Shown here one piece after another: positions 56,229 through 64,000 of a DNA stretch of 64,000 nt. This DNA comes from CAWEWH01 sp963812775 (GTDB taxonomy: Bacteria; Pseudomonadota; Alphaproteobacteria; Rhizobiales; Beijerinckiaceae), in NCBI GenBank assembly GCA_963812775.1, contig CAWEWH010000005.1:248001-312000 (forward strand). The letters run 5' to 3'. The notes beneath the pieces were generated by a model. That model was not told the origin of the DNA. It saw only the letters and a list, made by a program, of their open reading frames with translations, and did no database searches. Numbering within the stretch: position 1 is the first letter of the stretch; each line of letters begins with the position of its first letter. Both the position numbers and the translations under genes were made by a program.

Positions 56229-57659
56229 CTAGCGCTTTTTTTCGGTGGCCCAGTCATCGTCTTCCAGCGACGATGGGGCGCTGCGCTGTCTATCAATGAT
56301 CTTCTGGTGTTCCGCAGGAATTTGACGCGCCCGCGCGCTCGCCTGCAGCTTTTCCGGAAACCAGGTGGCGATTTTCGGGAAGGCGACGAGCAGGCCGATG
56401 CAAATCAATTGCAGCATCATGAACTGAAACATTCCATTGTAGATGGTAGCGAGGCTCCATTCCTTTGTGACCTGTTTGAGGTAGTACGCCGACATTGCCA
56501 CGGGCGGCGACAGGAAGGCAGTTTGGAGCACGACGGCGACAAGTGCGCCGAACCAGATAAGATCGATTTTCAGGCCCACGACCACAGGGTAGAAGATCGG
56601 CAGGAAGACGAGGACGATGGCAGGCCATTCGAACGGCCAGCCCAGAAGGAATATTAGGACCAGGACGAGGATCAGCATCAACGTCGGTGGCAGCTGGAGA
56701 GACAGCATTGTCTCGGTGATCCAATTGGCGGTCCCGAGCCGCGCGAAGACAGCACCAAAAATATTAGAGGTGACAGCCAGCAACAGCACCATGCTCGATG
56801 TGGCCATCGTTGAGAGCATAGCGCGCTGCAGGCCGGCCCAGGTGAAGCGGCGATAGGCGATCGACAGCACGATGGCGCCCGATGCGCCAATTCCAGCTGC
56901 CTCCGTAGGTGTTGCGAGGCCAGCCAAGATCGTCCCGAGTGTCGCGGTGATCAGCAGGAGGAGCGGCAGCGTGCCGACAACGACCTCCCACAACATCACT
57001 GGCAAGGAGTGCACGCGTTCCTCAAGAGGGACCGGCGGACCGAGCTTCGGATTTAAGAAACTGCGGCCCATCAGATAGAGGATGTAGGTTCCCGCGAGCA
57101 AAAAGCCCGGCCCGAAGGCGGCGGCGTATAGGTCGGCCACCGATACGCCGAGCACCGGCCCCATGACGACCAGCATCACGGATGGCGGGATGAGGATGCC
57201 GAGCGTACCGCCCGCGGTGATCGTGCCGGCGGAAAGCTTCGCGTCATAACCGCTCTTGGTCATGATCGGGGCGGCCATAATGCCGAGCACGGTGACCGCT
57301 GCCCCGACGATGCCGGTCGCCATGGCGAACACGGTGGACGTCAGGATGACAACGAGGAAGAGCGAGCCGCGTAGGGGCGCGAGCAAGAGACGAAAAGCGA
57401 CGAACAGGCGCTCCATCAGCCCGGCCTGCTCGGTGATGAAGCCCATGAAGATAAAGAGCGGCACCGCGGCGAGCAGCTCCTCCTTCATCATGCCGATGGT
57501 TTGCAGATACGCGAGGTCGAAGACCGTGTTCCCGCCCATGCCCAAATAGCCGAAGGTCAGAGCGAGAAAGAGCAGCGTGAACGAGATCGGCACGCCGATG
57601 AAGATCGCGCCCAACAGCACGATGAGCATTATCAGCCCGATCAGAGCGTCACCGGTCAT
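56229..57659 (-). CDS. dctM: TRAP transporter large permease DctM (system 3)
   Basis: 476 residues. MTGDALIGLIMLIVLLGAIF opens it, then FIGVPISFTLLFLALTFGYL, FAMATGIVGAAVTVLGIMAA, LGILIPPSVMLVVMGPVLGV, LATPTEAAGIGASGAIV and FLSPPVAMSAYYLKQV. The C-terminus carries a charged extension (RQIPAEHQKIIDRQRSAPSS). ATG 57659 overlaps the dctQ stop; the frame is open further upstream but inside dctQ. Belongs to the TakP-like dicarboxylate/keto-acid TRAP branch (inferred from its DctP). Confidence 0.88.
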   Translation of the reverse strand: MTGDALIGLIMLIVLLGAIFIGVPISFTLLFLALTFGYLGMGGNTVFDLAYLQTIGMMKEELLAAVPLFIFMGFITEQAGLMERLFVAFRLLLAPLRGSLFLVVILTSTVFAMATGIVGAAVTVLGIMAAPIMTKSGYDAKLSAGTITAGGTLGILIPPSVMLVVMGPVLGVSVADLYAAAFGPGFLLAGTYILYLMGRSFLNPKLGPPVPLEERVHSLPVMLWEVVVGTLPLLLLITATLGTILAGLATPTEAAGIGASGAIVLSIAYRRFTWAGLQRAMLSTMATSSMVLLLAVTSNIFGAVFARLGTANWITETMLSLQLPPTLMLILVLVLIFLLGWPFEWPAIVLVFLPIFYPVVVGLKIDLIWFGALVAVVLQTAFLSPPVAMSAYYLKQVTKEWSLATIYNGMFQFMMLQLICIGLLVAFPKIATWFPEKLQASARARQIPAEHQKIIDRQRSAPSSLEDDDWATEKKR

Positions 57660-58240
57660 ATCTCGACCTTCTCCTTGTGCTCGATTTGAGTGCCCGTGCG
57701 CGCCATGTACAGGCTCTTCAGGAGCTCGGAGATGCCCTGGACTAGCAGGAGCACGCAGGCGAGAGGCACAACGGCGCGAAACGGCCATAACGCCGGCCGC
57801 CACGCTGTTTGGTCAGAAGTCTCATTGATGGTCCACGAATAGACGGCGTCGTCGAGGCTGATGAAGAACAGCACCAGAAAGCTCGGAAAGAAGAAGATCA
57901 GGTACGAGAGCGAATCGATCACGCCTTTCTTGCGTGTCGAGAACTTCTCCCAGAAGAAGTCAGTTCGAATGTGTGCACCCTTGTGCAGGGCGTAGGCAGC
58001 GCCGAGCATAAACAAGGTGCCGTACATCATGTAGGTGATGTCGAACGCCCAGATGGTCGGTGCGTTGAACAAGTAGCGCGCGGCGACCTCGTAAGTTACA
58101 GCGCCCACAAGAATGAGGGACATCCACGAGAATATCGTGCCGGTACGGTCGGTGAACCAGTCGATGGCGCGAATGGTCGCCATCATCGCCCGCGGCGGGC
58201 CCGTCTCCGCGCGCCCGGATTGACTTGACGTTTCCGACAC
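57656..58240 (-). CDS. dctQ: TRAP transporter small permease DctQ (system 3)
   Basis: 194 residues, four helices, with TYEVAARYLFNAPTIWAFDI (DctQ motif) and HKGAHIRTDFFWEKFSTRKK. The longer loop before the last helix (DDAVYSWTINETSDQTAWRP) is typical of the TakQ-like group. ATGA overlap with dctM. Confidence 0.85.
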   Translation of the reverse strand: MSETSSQSGRAETGPPRAMMATIRAIDWFTDRTGTIFSWMSLILVGAVTYEVAARYLFNAPTIWAFDITYMMYGTLFMLGAAYALHKGAHIRTDFFWEKFSTRKKGVIDSLSYLIFFFPSFLVLFFISLDDAVYSWTINETSDQTAWRPALWPFRAVVPLACVLLLVQGISELLKSLYMARTGTQIEHKEKVEI

Positions 58241-58259
58241 TTGTGCCCCCGCGTCAGCG

Positions 58260-58291
58260 GCGCGGGACTGACGGCGACGTCAGTCCCGCGC
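58260..58291. repeat. 14-bp perfect stem-loop between dctP and dctQ
   Basis: GCGCGGGACTGACG-GCGA-CGTCAGTCCCGCGC: a 14-bp perfect inverted repeat with a 4-nt loop. In transcript sense (minus) no T-run follows, so it is more likely an mRNA-stabilising or partial-termination hairpin after dctP than a full terminator. Such structures allow higher expression of the binding protein than of the membrane subunits. Confidence 0.8.
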
Positions 58292-58344
58292 TTTGCAGCT
58301 TCCGTTCAGTGGACCGGCGGAGCCCGCCGGCACACCACTCTTTG

Positions 58345-59451
58345 CTATTGCTTCTTAGGCGGGAAATAGTAGTTCGCGACGAAGGAATAGGGCGGGAAAT
58401 AGGCACGCTTCATCGGCACCACAAGCGACGCGTAGGCTTTCTGCGATTCCAGAACCTTCTTGAAGAACGGGTTCTTGGCCGCCTCCTCGGCTGCCAACGC
58501 GTCCCAGCCTTGCAAGAACTCGCGCAGGATTGCCGCGGGCGTCGTCAGGACCTGGACGCCATGCTTTTCCTGCAGCTCGACGAGCGCCTCGGCGTTCTGC
58601 TTCTGCCACTTCGCCCACCAGATCAGGAACGCCTCATTGGCGGCCGACTTGATCCATTCCTGCTCCTGCGGCTTCAGGGAGTTCCACACATCCCCATTGA
58701 AGACGAGCTCGCCGATCGTGGTGTTCTCGTGCACCCCTGGCGAGTAGTGATATTTCCACACGTTGTGAAAGCCGAGGCGCAAATCTTCAACGCCGCCAAC
58801 CCATTCCGCGCAATCAATGACGCCGCGCTGCGCAGAGGGAATAATGTCGCCGCCGGGCATGTTGACGACCGTGTAGCCGAGGCGTTGCCAGATCTCACCG
58901 GCAATGCCGGTCTGCCGACACTTCATGCCTTTCATGTCCTCGATCTTCTCGATAGGTTTGTTGAACCAGCCGAACGCCTGGGGACCGGAGGGCAGGATCG
59001 GAAAGACAACGAGATTGAGTTTCAGCTCTTTCTGGTAGAACTCTTGATAAAGCTCCCAACCGCCGCCGTTATACATCCATCCCATCACGTCGATGAAATC
59101 CATGCCAAAGGTGCCGCCTGGACCACCGGTAAACAGTATTGAAGTCCTGTTCCGGCCAGTCCAGTAGCCGGCCCAGGAATGGGCTCCGTCAATGACCTTC
59201 TTGTGCGTAGCATCGAGGACCTCGAAGGCAGGTACCACCTGACCAGCAGGCATCGCCTCGATCTTAAGGGTGCCGCCTGACAGCTTGTCGATACGCTCGG
59301 CCCAATAGATGAACTGCTCATGGAGCGTCAGGCTCGCGGGCCATGTCGACTGCATCTTCAGGACGCGCGCCTGCTGAGCCAACGCATTGCTTGAGACAGC
59401 AAGCGCGAGCCCTAAAATCGCGCAAAGCAATGTACGCTGAGCATTCCACAT
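58345..59451 (-). CDS. dctP: TRAP transporter substrate-binding protein DctP/TakP-type (system 3)
   Basis: 368 residues. Signal peptide MWNAQRTLLCAILGLALAVS ending at NALAQ. Mature part: RVLKMQSTWPASLTLHEQFI, GGTLKIEAMPAGQVVPAFEV, DGAHSWAGYWTGRNRTSILF, FGWFNKPIEKIEDMKGMKCR, VNMPGGDIIPSAQRGVIDCA and EWVGGVEDLRLGFHNVWKYH. The GGDIxPxxxRGxIDxAEWVG motif is characteristic of the TakP group, which binds alpha-keto acids as dimers. First gene of its operon; separated from dctQ by the hairpin at 58260-58291. Confidence 0.88.
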   Translation of the reverse strand: MWNAQRTLLCAILGLALAVSSNALAQQARVLKMQSTWPASLTLHEQFIYWAERIDKLSGGTLKIEAMPAGQVVPAFEVLDATHKKVIDGAHSWAGYWTGRNRTSILFTGGPGGTFGMDFIDVMGWMYNGGGWELYQEFYQKELKLNLVVFPILPSGPQAFGWFNKPIEKIEDMKGMKCRQTGIAGEIWQRLGYTVVNMPGGDIIPSAQRGVIDCAEWVGGVEDLRLGFHNVWKYHYSPGVHENTTIGELVFNGDVWNSLKPQEQEWIKSAANEAFLIWWAKWQKQNAEALVELQEKHGVQVLTTPAAILREFLQGWDALAAEEAAKNPFFKKVLESQKAYASLVVPMKRAYFPPYSFVANYYFPPKKQ

Positions 59452-59619
59452 AAGTTACCTCCCTGGCTGATCTTGCTTTTTACACAAACGGCGCGAGCAA
59501 GCGTAACATGTCCTCTGCGGCCCGCACCCGATTTTTTGAGCCGACACGCGGTCATCGCGAGCAATGTGTTGGATGGACGGCAGGCGGGTCTCTAGTCTTG
59601 TGTTGGGCCCTATCGCCCG

Positions 59620-59896
59620 AACAGACCTCGCAGCCAGGAGCCGCCTGCCGACAGCACACGCTGTCAGGGAGAGTGTGGAGGCCGGGGGTCTCATGTCTTA
59701 CGGGCCGAGCTTTCTCGATCAATACCGGCGGGCGGCCACGTTTGTGGACAAGGTCCTGAAGGGCGCCAAGCCCGCCGACCTGCCCGTCGAGCAGCTGACG
59801 AAGTTCGAGCTGGTGATCAATCTCAAGGCCGCCAAAGCGCTTGGTCTCGAAGTGCCGCCTCGCCTCATCGCACAGGCTGATGAGTTGATTGAGTGA
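59620..59896 (+). pseudogene. C-terminal fragment of an ABC-type binding protein (ABC_sub_bind)
   Basis: About 90 codons: RSRLPTAHAVRESVEAGGLM, SYGPSFLDQYRRAATFVDKV, LKGAKPADLPVEQLTKFELV, INLKAAKALGLEVPPRLIAQ, ADELIE. This is the C-terminal lobe of the TrpX-like binding-protein family and is about 65 percent identical by eye to the end of the next gene. The N-terminal two thirds are missing. Confidence 0.75.
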
Positions 59897-60096
59897 GTTC
59901 CACACGCAGCTTGTTGCGCATGCTCAGGGCCGTTGTTGGCACAAAGCTGCCAGGTCGCTTGAAAACGCAGGACGTCTGCTTTCGAGGATCGAGCGGACGA
60001 GAATTGCTCGCGACGAGCCTTTCAGCTTTTGACCCTGAACGGACATTGGCATCGCCGAACAGGACGAATAGGGTGCAGCTCGCAAGGGCCGCGTTC

Positions 60097-61067
60097 ATGA
60101 AACGGCGTGATTTCATTTGTCTTGTTTTCGGTGCTGCGCCGTGGCTGTCCGCGGCGCGCGCGCAATCGAAAACATATCGCGTCGCAATTCTCGCGCTGGA
60201 GCCAGACGACGACGAGGCCGCTCAATTCAGCGAGCGGCTGCGAGAGCTCGGTTATGTCGAGGGCAAGAACCTGAGCTTCGAGTATCGATCCGCCGGTGGA
60301 GATCCCGCGCGACTTGCCGCCCTGGCCGATGAACTCGTGCGGGCAAAGCCGGATGTGCTGGTTGCGGGATGGGGGACGCTTGCACCCAAGGCGCTCAAAT
60401 CCGCGACTACCACAATCCCTATCGTGTTCGCGTCGGTTGGTGATCCGATTGGGGCGGGTCTGATCCAGAACCTTGCGCGGCCCGGCGGCAATATCACCGG
60501 TTTGAGTGGCCAAGCCGCCGAGCTCAAGGGCAAACAGCTTCAGCTGCTGCTGGCATGTGTTCCGGATGCGCGCGTGGTCGGTGTGTTCTTGAACCCCGAT
60601 ACGCCCTACAGCGCATTGTCCTTGAAGGAGCTCCAAGTCGCTGCGGACCGCGATGGCCTTCGGCTCGAACTCCTGGAGGTGAGACGCCCTGCCGAGTTTA
60701 CCGCGGCGCGGATGGACTCCTGGTTGCGTCCGGCGCAACGAGCTTGTTTGTCATCGAGGACCCGCTAGCCAGCAACCTTCGGACAGTGATCGTCGATGAA
60801 GCGAACAGGCGGCGCCTTCCGACGATAACTGGGCTCCAGGAATTCTCGTCCGCAGGCGCTCTCATGACGTACGGCGCCATTCGAAAGGATAGGGCGCGCA
60901 GAGTAGCGGACTACGTGGACAGGATTCTCCGGGGCGCCAGCCCTGGCGATCTCCCGGTGGAGCAACCGACGAAATTTCGCCTTGTCATCAATCTCAAGAC
61001 CGCGCATGCGCTCGGAGTGGTGATACCGCCATCGGTCCTCGCCACGGCAGACGAGGTGATCGAATGA
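60097..61067 (+). pseudogene. ABC-type substrate-binding protein (ABC_sub_bind / TrpX-like), frameshifted
   Basis: About 320 residues after repair. Leader MKRRDFICLVFGAAPWLSAA (cut near ARAQ) is Tat- or Sec-type. Mature part: YRVAILALEPDDDEAAQFSE, ELGYVEGKNLSFEYRSAGGD, TTIPIVFASVGDPIGAGLIQ, NLARPGGNITGLSGQAAELK. After about 60715 homology shifts frame (ADGLLVASGATSLFVIEDPL) and continues to the stop. A few residues seem missing at the junction, so a small deletion is as likely as a one-base error. No permease or ATPase gene is attached; stand-alone copies of this family are common in Bradyrhizobium-like genomes. Confidence 0.78.
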
Positions 61068-61178
61068 CTTCCGGTTGTGGCACGAAGCTGACTTGATGTG
61101 CTCACGTCGAGCCTTTCGGCTCATGACCCATCTCGGACATCGGAACGATGCCCCTCAGCGACTTGACGTTGGCAAAGC

Positions 61179-64000
61179 CTACTCAAGTTCCGACCGCAGC
61201 CGGTCAGCAATCGCGGCTTCCGGCCCATTCCATTCGTCGAGTTGGCTGATCACGGCCGGATCAATGGCCCTCTTTGCTTCCGCGCGTCGGCCGGCCTCCG
61301 CAAGCAGGCGCGCCAGCGATATCGCTACCCGCAAATTGTATACGGGTGCACCCTGGTTCTGTGCAATGCGCAGCGCTGTCGTAAGATGGCGCTCGGCCTC
61401 AGGCATGGCGCCGTCGCCGCGGCGGAGCACCAGTTCACCGCGAATCCGCCACAGCTCGGAAATGAATACGCCGATCTCCGGTGTCGGCAGCTCGTCGAGT
61501 ACCCGCGAGACCACCGTCAGGGCATCATTGTCGCGGCCCGCGCTCGCCAGTGCCTCGGCCATCCAGATCGTCGGCAGACTCCCGAAAAATCCGTAGCCGA
61601 GAGCCGCTTCGTGAGTCAGTTCCATTTGGATCAGCGAAGCCGATGGATCGCCCTGCGACGCCCGCGTGGCTCCCACCAAGAAGGTGCCAACCGCGCGCGG
61701 AATGACGAAATCATAGCGGGTCGAGATCTGTACCAATTGCTCAGCGCACGCCCGCGCGCCATCCGGATCTCGCGCAACCAGAAGCGAACCGGCCGCCATG
61801 CTGTAAGCGAATGCCATTGTCAACGGATGTTCCAGCGATGTCGCGAGATCGAGCGCTGTTGACACTCTGGCGTGGATGTTCCGGGTGCGACCCGCGATGC
61901 CGAGCGCGAGAGCATGGACGCAGTGCGCGCAGGCGCCGGGATCATGGCCGGCATAGACATGCGAAAGCTTGTGATGACGCTCGCGATCGTATCGCTCGAT
62001 GCCTTCGGCCGAAAATTCCAACAGCTTCGCAGTTTGACCAGTGAAGAACGCAAGACCCCAGCGATGGTGAAGCGCCTCGAACTGCAAATCGGAGTCGCCA
62101 AGCTCCTGGCTGATTCGCTTCAGTTCGTCGCCCAGGATCGCCGCCTTGTCGTAGCGACGGTTCCTCGCTTCGTTGATGTACAGACCCCAGGTCGCCTGGA
62201 ACAACTGGGGCCCCGCATTGACCTGCCGGGCGAGTTCGGCAGCTGCCTCCAGCGCCGCCACCGCCTCGACGTTCTGCGGACCTTTCAGGTTCACAAGCGT
62301 TGCGCCAAGGCGGAGCCGGGCCTCGAGTTGCAAGCCGAGACGGGCATTGGGGTCGGCCACGCGTTCGGCCTCCGCAAGCGCGGAGTTCAAATTGGCAATT
62401 GACTCGTTCAGCGCGACGCGCTGATCCGAGCGATCAGCAGCAAGCATCCAGAACCGGAACGACGTCTCCGCTTCGCCCGAGCGGCCAAAGTGGTAGGCGA
62501 TCACGGTCGGCTCGGCGTCGCCTGCGGAGGTCGACCGGTCCTCGAGATAGCGGGCGATCCGGCCATGCAGGACCTGGCGCCGGCTGCGTGACAAACTTTC
62601 GTAGGCCGCCTCCTGCACCAGCGCATGGTTGAAACTGAAACTCGCGGCACTACCGTCGCGGTCTGCAAAGACTAGGCCGGAGTCGCGCAGGCGGTCGAGC
62701 GCGGAACCGAGCCGCGTATCGTCGGAGTCGGCGATTGCCGCGAGCAAGGCGTAGTCAAACTGCCGGCCGATCACCGAAGCGATCTGAGCGACGTCCTTGG
62801 CTTCCGCCAGCCGGTCGAGCCGCGCCATCAATAAATCGCGAAGCGTGAGTGGCACCGCGCCGGGCCCCGACGAGTGCAGCTCGAGAACCGCCTTGGTCAG
62901 CTCCTCTGCGAACAGCGGCACGCCGTCGCTGCGCTTGACGATTTCCTGCACCAGGTTGTCGTCGATCCGCATCCGGCTGGCGAGGCTGCGGATCAGGGCG
63001 CTGCACTGCTCGGCGCCGAATTGTTTGCAGGTGATCAGGGTCGCGTGTGGATGTTCAGCCCAGATGGTTTTTAGCTCCGGCCGATAGGAAATCATCACCA
63101 GCGCCCGTTCGTGCTCGATGCGCTTGAGAAGGCGTTCGACCAGCGTCTGCGTGGTCTGATCGCTCCAGTGCGCATCCTCAAGCAGGAGCAGCACGGGACC
63201 CTCCAGCGGCGTCAGCAACATGTCTGCCAGGATCGCCAGCGTTTCGTCGCGGCGCTGGTTTGCCGTCATTTCGGTCGGCGACAACCTGTCTTCGGACGGT
63301 ACTTCAAGAAGCTCCGCCAGAAGCAACATCGACGATCGCGTGCCGCGACCGATTTGTGCCAGTGCGCCGCCGATCCGATCCATATTCTCCGCCGGCAATG
63401 CGGCACCGCTGATGTTGAGCTTCTGCCGGAGCACCGTCCTGAACGGAAATAGAACGCTGTTGCGGTGATAGGGCGAACACTGGCAGCGCAACAGCCGGCG
63501 CGGCTCGTCCCGGCTGCGCTCGGCAAACGTTTCCAGGAGCCGCGACTTGCCCATCCCCGGCTCGCCGGCAACCAGTACGACGTGACCGTTGCCTTCCGTT
63601 GCGCGCCGCCATGAATCCTGGAGAAAGGCGAGCTCGCGTTCACGGCCGATGATCGGACCCGCAATAGCCGCATGCGCGGCAGCAAAGCGGCTCTCGGCCG
63701 AGCTCTCGCCAAGCGCCTTCCAGACCGCGACCGGTTCGCTGAAGCCCTTGATACTGTGCTCGCTCACGAACGAGTATTCAAAGAAGTCCGCAGTGAGGCG
63801 GTGCGTGGTGGGGCCGACCAAGACGCAGCCGGGCTCTGCCAAAGATTGCAGCCGCGCTGCCAAGTTAGGGGTGTCGCCGACCACAGTCTCTTCGCCTGCG
63901 GCACCGACACCGCGCGGTCCGCCGACGACGACCAGCCCGGTCGCGATGCCGACTCTCGAGCGCATCGGCGAGCCGTCCGGCTGCTTCAGCCGCCCGACCT
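61179..64000 (-). CDS. class III cyclase/AAA ATPase/TPR protein, N-terminus beyond window
   Basis: At least 940 residues, open to the window edge (VGRLKQPDGSPMRSRVGIAT is still in the cyclase domain). It has GIATGLVVVGGPRG and the post-cyclase NLAARLQSLAEPGCVLVGPT, then IIGRERELAFLQDSWRRATE, Walker A LVAGEPGMGKSRLLETFAER, Walker B VLLLLEDAHWSDQTTQTLVE, FNHALVQEAAYESLSRSRRQ and a long TPR-like array ending PEAAIADRLRSELE. Same architecture as the broken gene at 44411-47567. The catalytic start of the cyclase lies right of 64000. Presumably makes cAMP or cGMP under control of the STAND ATPase module (family knowledge). Confidence 0.85.
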   Translation of the reverse strand, partial: VGRLKQPDGSPMRSRVGIATGLVVVGGPRGVGAAGEETVVGDTPNLAARLQSLAEPGCVLVGPTTHRLTADFFEYSFVSEHSIKGFSEPVAVWKALGESSAESRFAAAHAAIAGPIIGRERELAFLQDSWRRATEGNGHVVLVAGEPGMGKSRLLETFAERSRDEPRRLLRCQCSPYHRNSVLFPFRTVLRQKLNISGAALPAENMDRIGGALAQIGRGTRSSMLLLAELLEVPSEDRLSPTEMTANQRRDETLAILADMLLTPLEGPVLLLLEDAHWSDQTTQTLVERLLKRIEHERALVMISYRPELKTIWAEHPHATLITCKQFGAEQCSALIRSLASRMRIDDNLVQEIVKRSDGVPLFAEELTKAVLELHSSGPGAVPLTLRDLLMARLDRLAEAKDVAQIASVIGRQFDYALLAAIADSDDTRLGSALDRLRDSGLVFADRDGSAASFSFNHALVQEAAYESLSRSRRQVLHGRIARYLEDRSTSAGDAEPTVIAYHFGRSGEAETSFRFWMLAADRSDQRVALNESIANLNSALAEAERVADPNARLGLQLEARLRLGATLVNLKGPQNVEAVAALEAAAELARQVNAGPQLFQATWGLYINEARNRRYDKAAILGDELKRISQELGDSDLQFEALHHRWGLAFFTGQTAKLLEFSAEGIERYDRERHHKLSHVYAGHDPGACAHCVHALALGIAGRTRNIHARVSTALDLATSLEHPLTMAFAYSMAAGSLLVARDPDGARACAEQLVQISTRYDFVIPRAVGTFLVGATRASQGDPSASLIQMELTHEAALGYGFFGSLPTIWMAEALASAGRDNDALTVVSRVLDELPTPEIGVFISELWRIRGELVLRRGDGAMPEAERHLTTALRIAQNQGAPVYNLRVAISLARLLAEAGRRAEAKRAIDPAVISQLDEWNGPEAAIADRLRSELE

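Noticed and set aside
58260..58291. Rho-independent terminator for the third TRAP operon
   Set aside because: No T-run follows in the direction of transcription, and two genes of the same operon lie downstream.

Overview
The window looks like chromosome of a high-GC alphaproteobacterium, most likely Hyphomicrobiales (Bradyrhizobium/Xanthobacteraceae-like). This is inferred from gene style: many TRAP and Liv-type ABC uptake systems, an XRE regulator of the rhizobial 'RVRMRRM...QVQKYEKGTNR' type, class III cyclase/ATPase/TPR giants, a double cold-shock-domain protein, and small proteins of the kind common in Bradyrhizobium. There is no rRNA operon, complete tRNA or CRISPR array.

Layout. 0-7 kb: a frameshifted TAXI-type TRAP binding protein, a VasI-like secreted protein, a DsbA/HCCA-isomerase-like protein, and two adjacent PEP-utilising-enzyme-like genes (2614-4881, 4929-6653) that together resemble a split phosphotransferase. 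7-15 kb: a quinate/shikimate catabolic locus. TRAP genes dctPQM, a type II dehydroquinase and a shikimate/quinate dehydrogenase lie on the minus strand, divergent from two GntR regulators and a fused QuiC-type 3-dehydroshikimate dehydratase. The predicted route is quinate/shikimate to 3-dehydroshikimate to protocatechuate. 15-22.8 kb: one minus-strand operon of intradiol dioxygenase, livJHMGF, a MetE-like methyltransferase and an LLM monooxygenase. 23-29 kb: GNAT, pcm, a second TRAP system and a RibD/DHFR-like reductase. 30-38 kb: LLM oxidoreductase, a complete second livJHMGF operon, two PuuE-like deacetylase-fold hydrolases and an XRE regulator. 38-42 kb: an SMP-30 lactonase, then a MATE exporter with its MarR regulator and a palindromic operator. 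42-52 kb: gene-poor accessory DNA with small proteins, a cyclase/ATPase and a methyltransferase. 52-64 kb: a possible PLP enzyme, a double cold-shock protein, MFS, a third TRAP system, ABC binding proteins and a second cyclase/ATPase cut by the window edge.

Two features cut across the genes. First, three direct copies of a repeat containing the 3' half of a tRNA-Gly(GCC), broken at the anticodon loop, lie at about 22.97, 29.46 and 51.56 kb. They bracket accessory segments and look like attachment-site scars. Second, between about 10.86 and 21.31 kb nearly every gene is broken by many single-base insertions, while the flanks are almost clean. I read this as uncorrected sequencing or assembly error rather than decay, so products there are reconstructed across frames and marked frameshifted.
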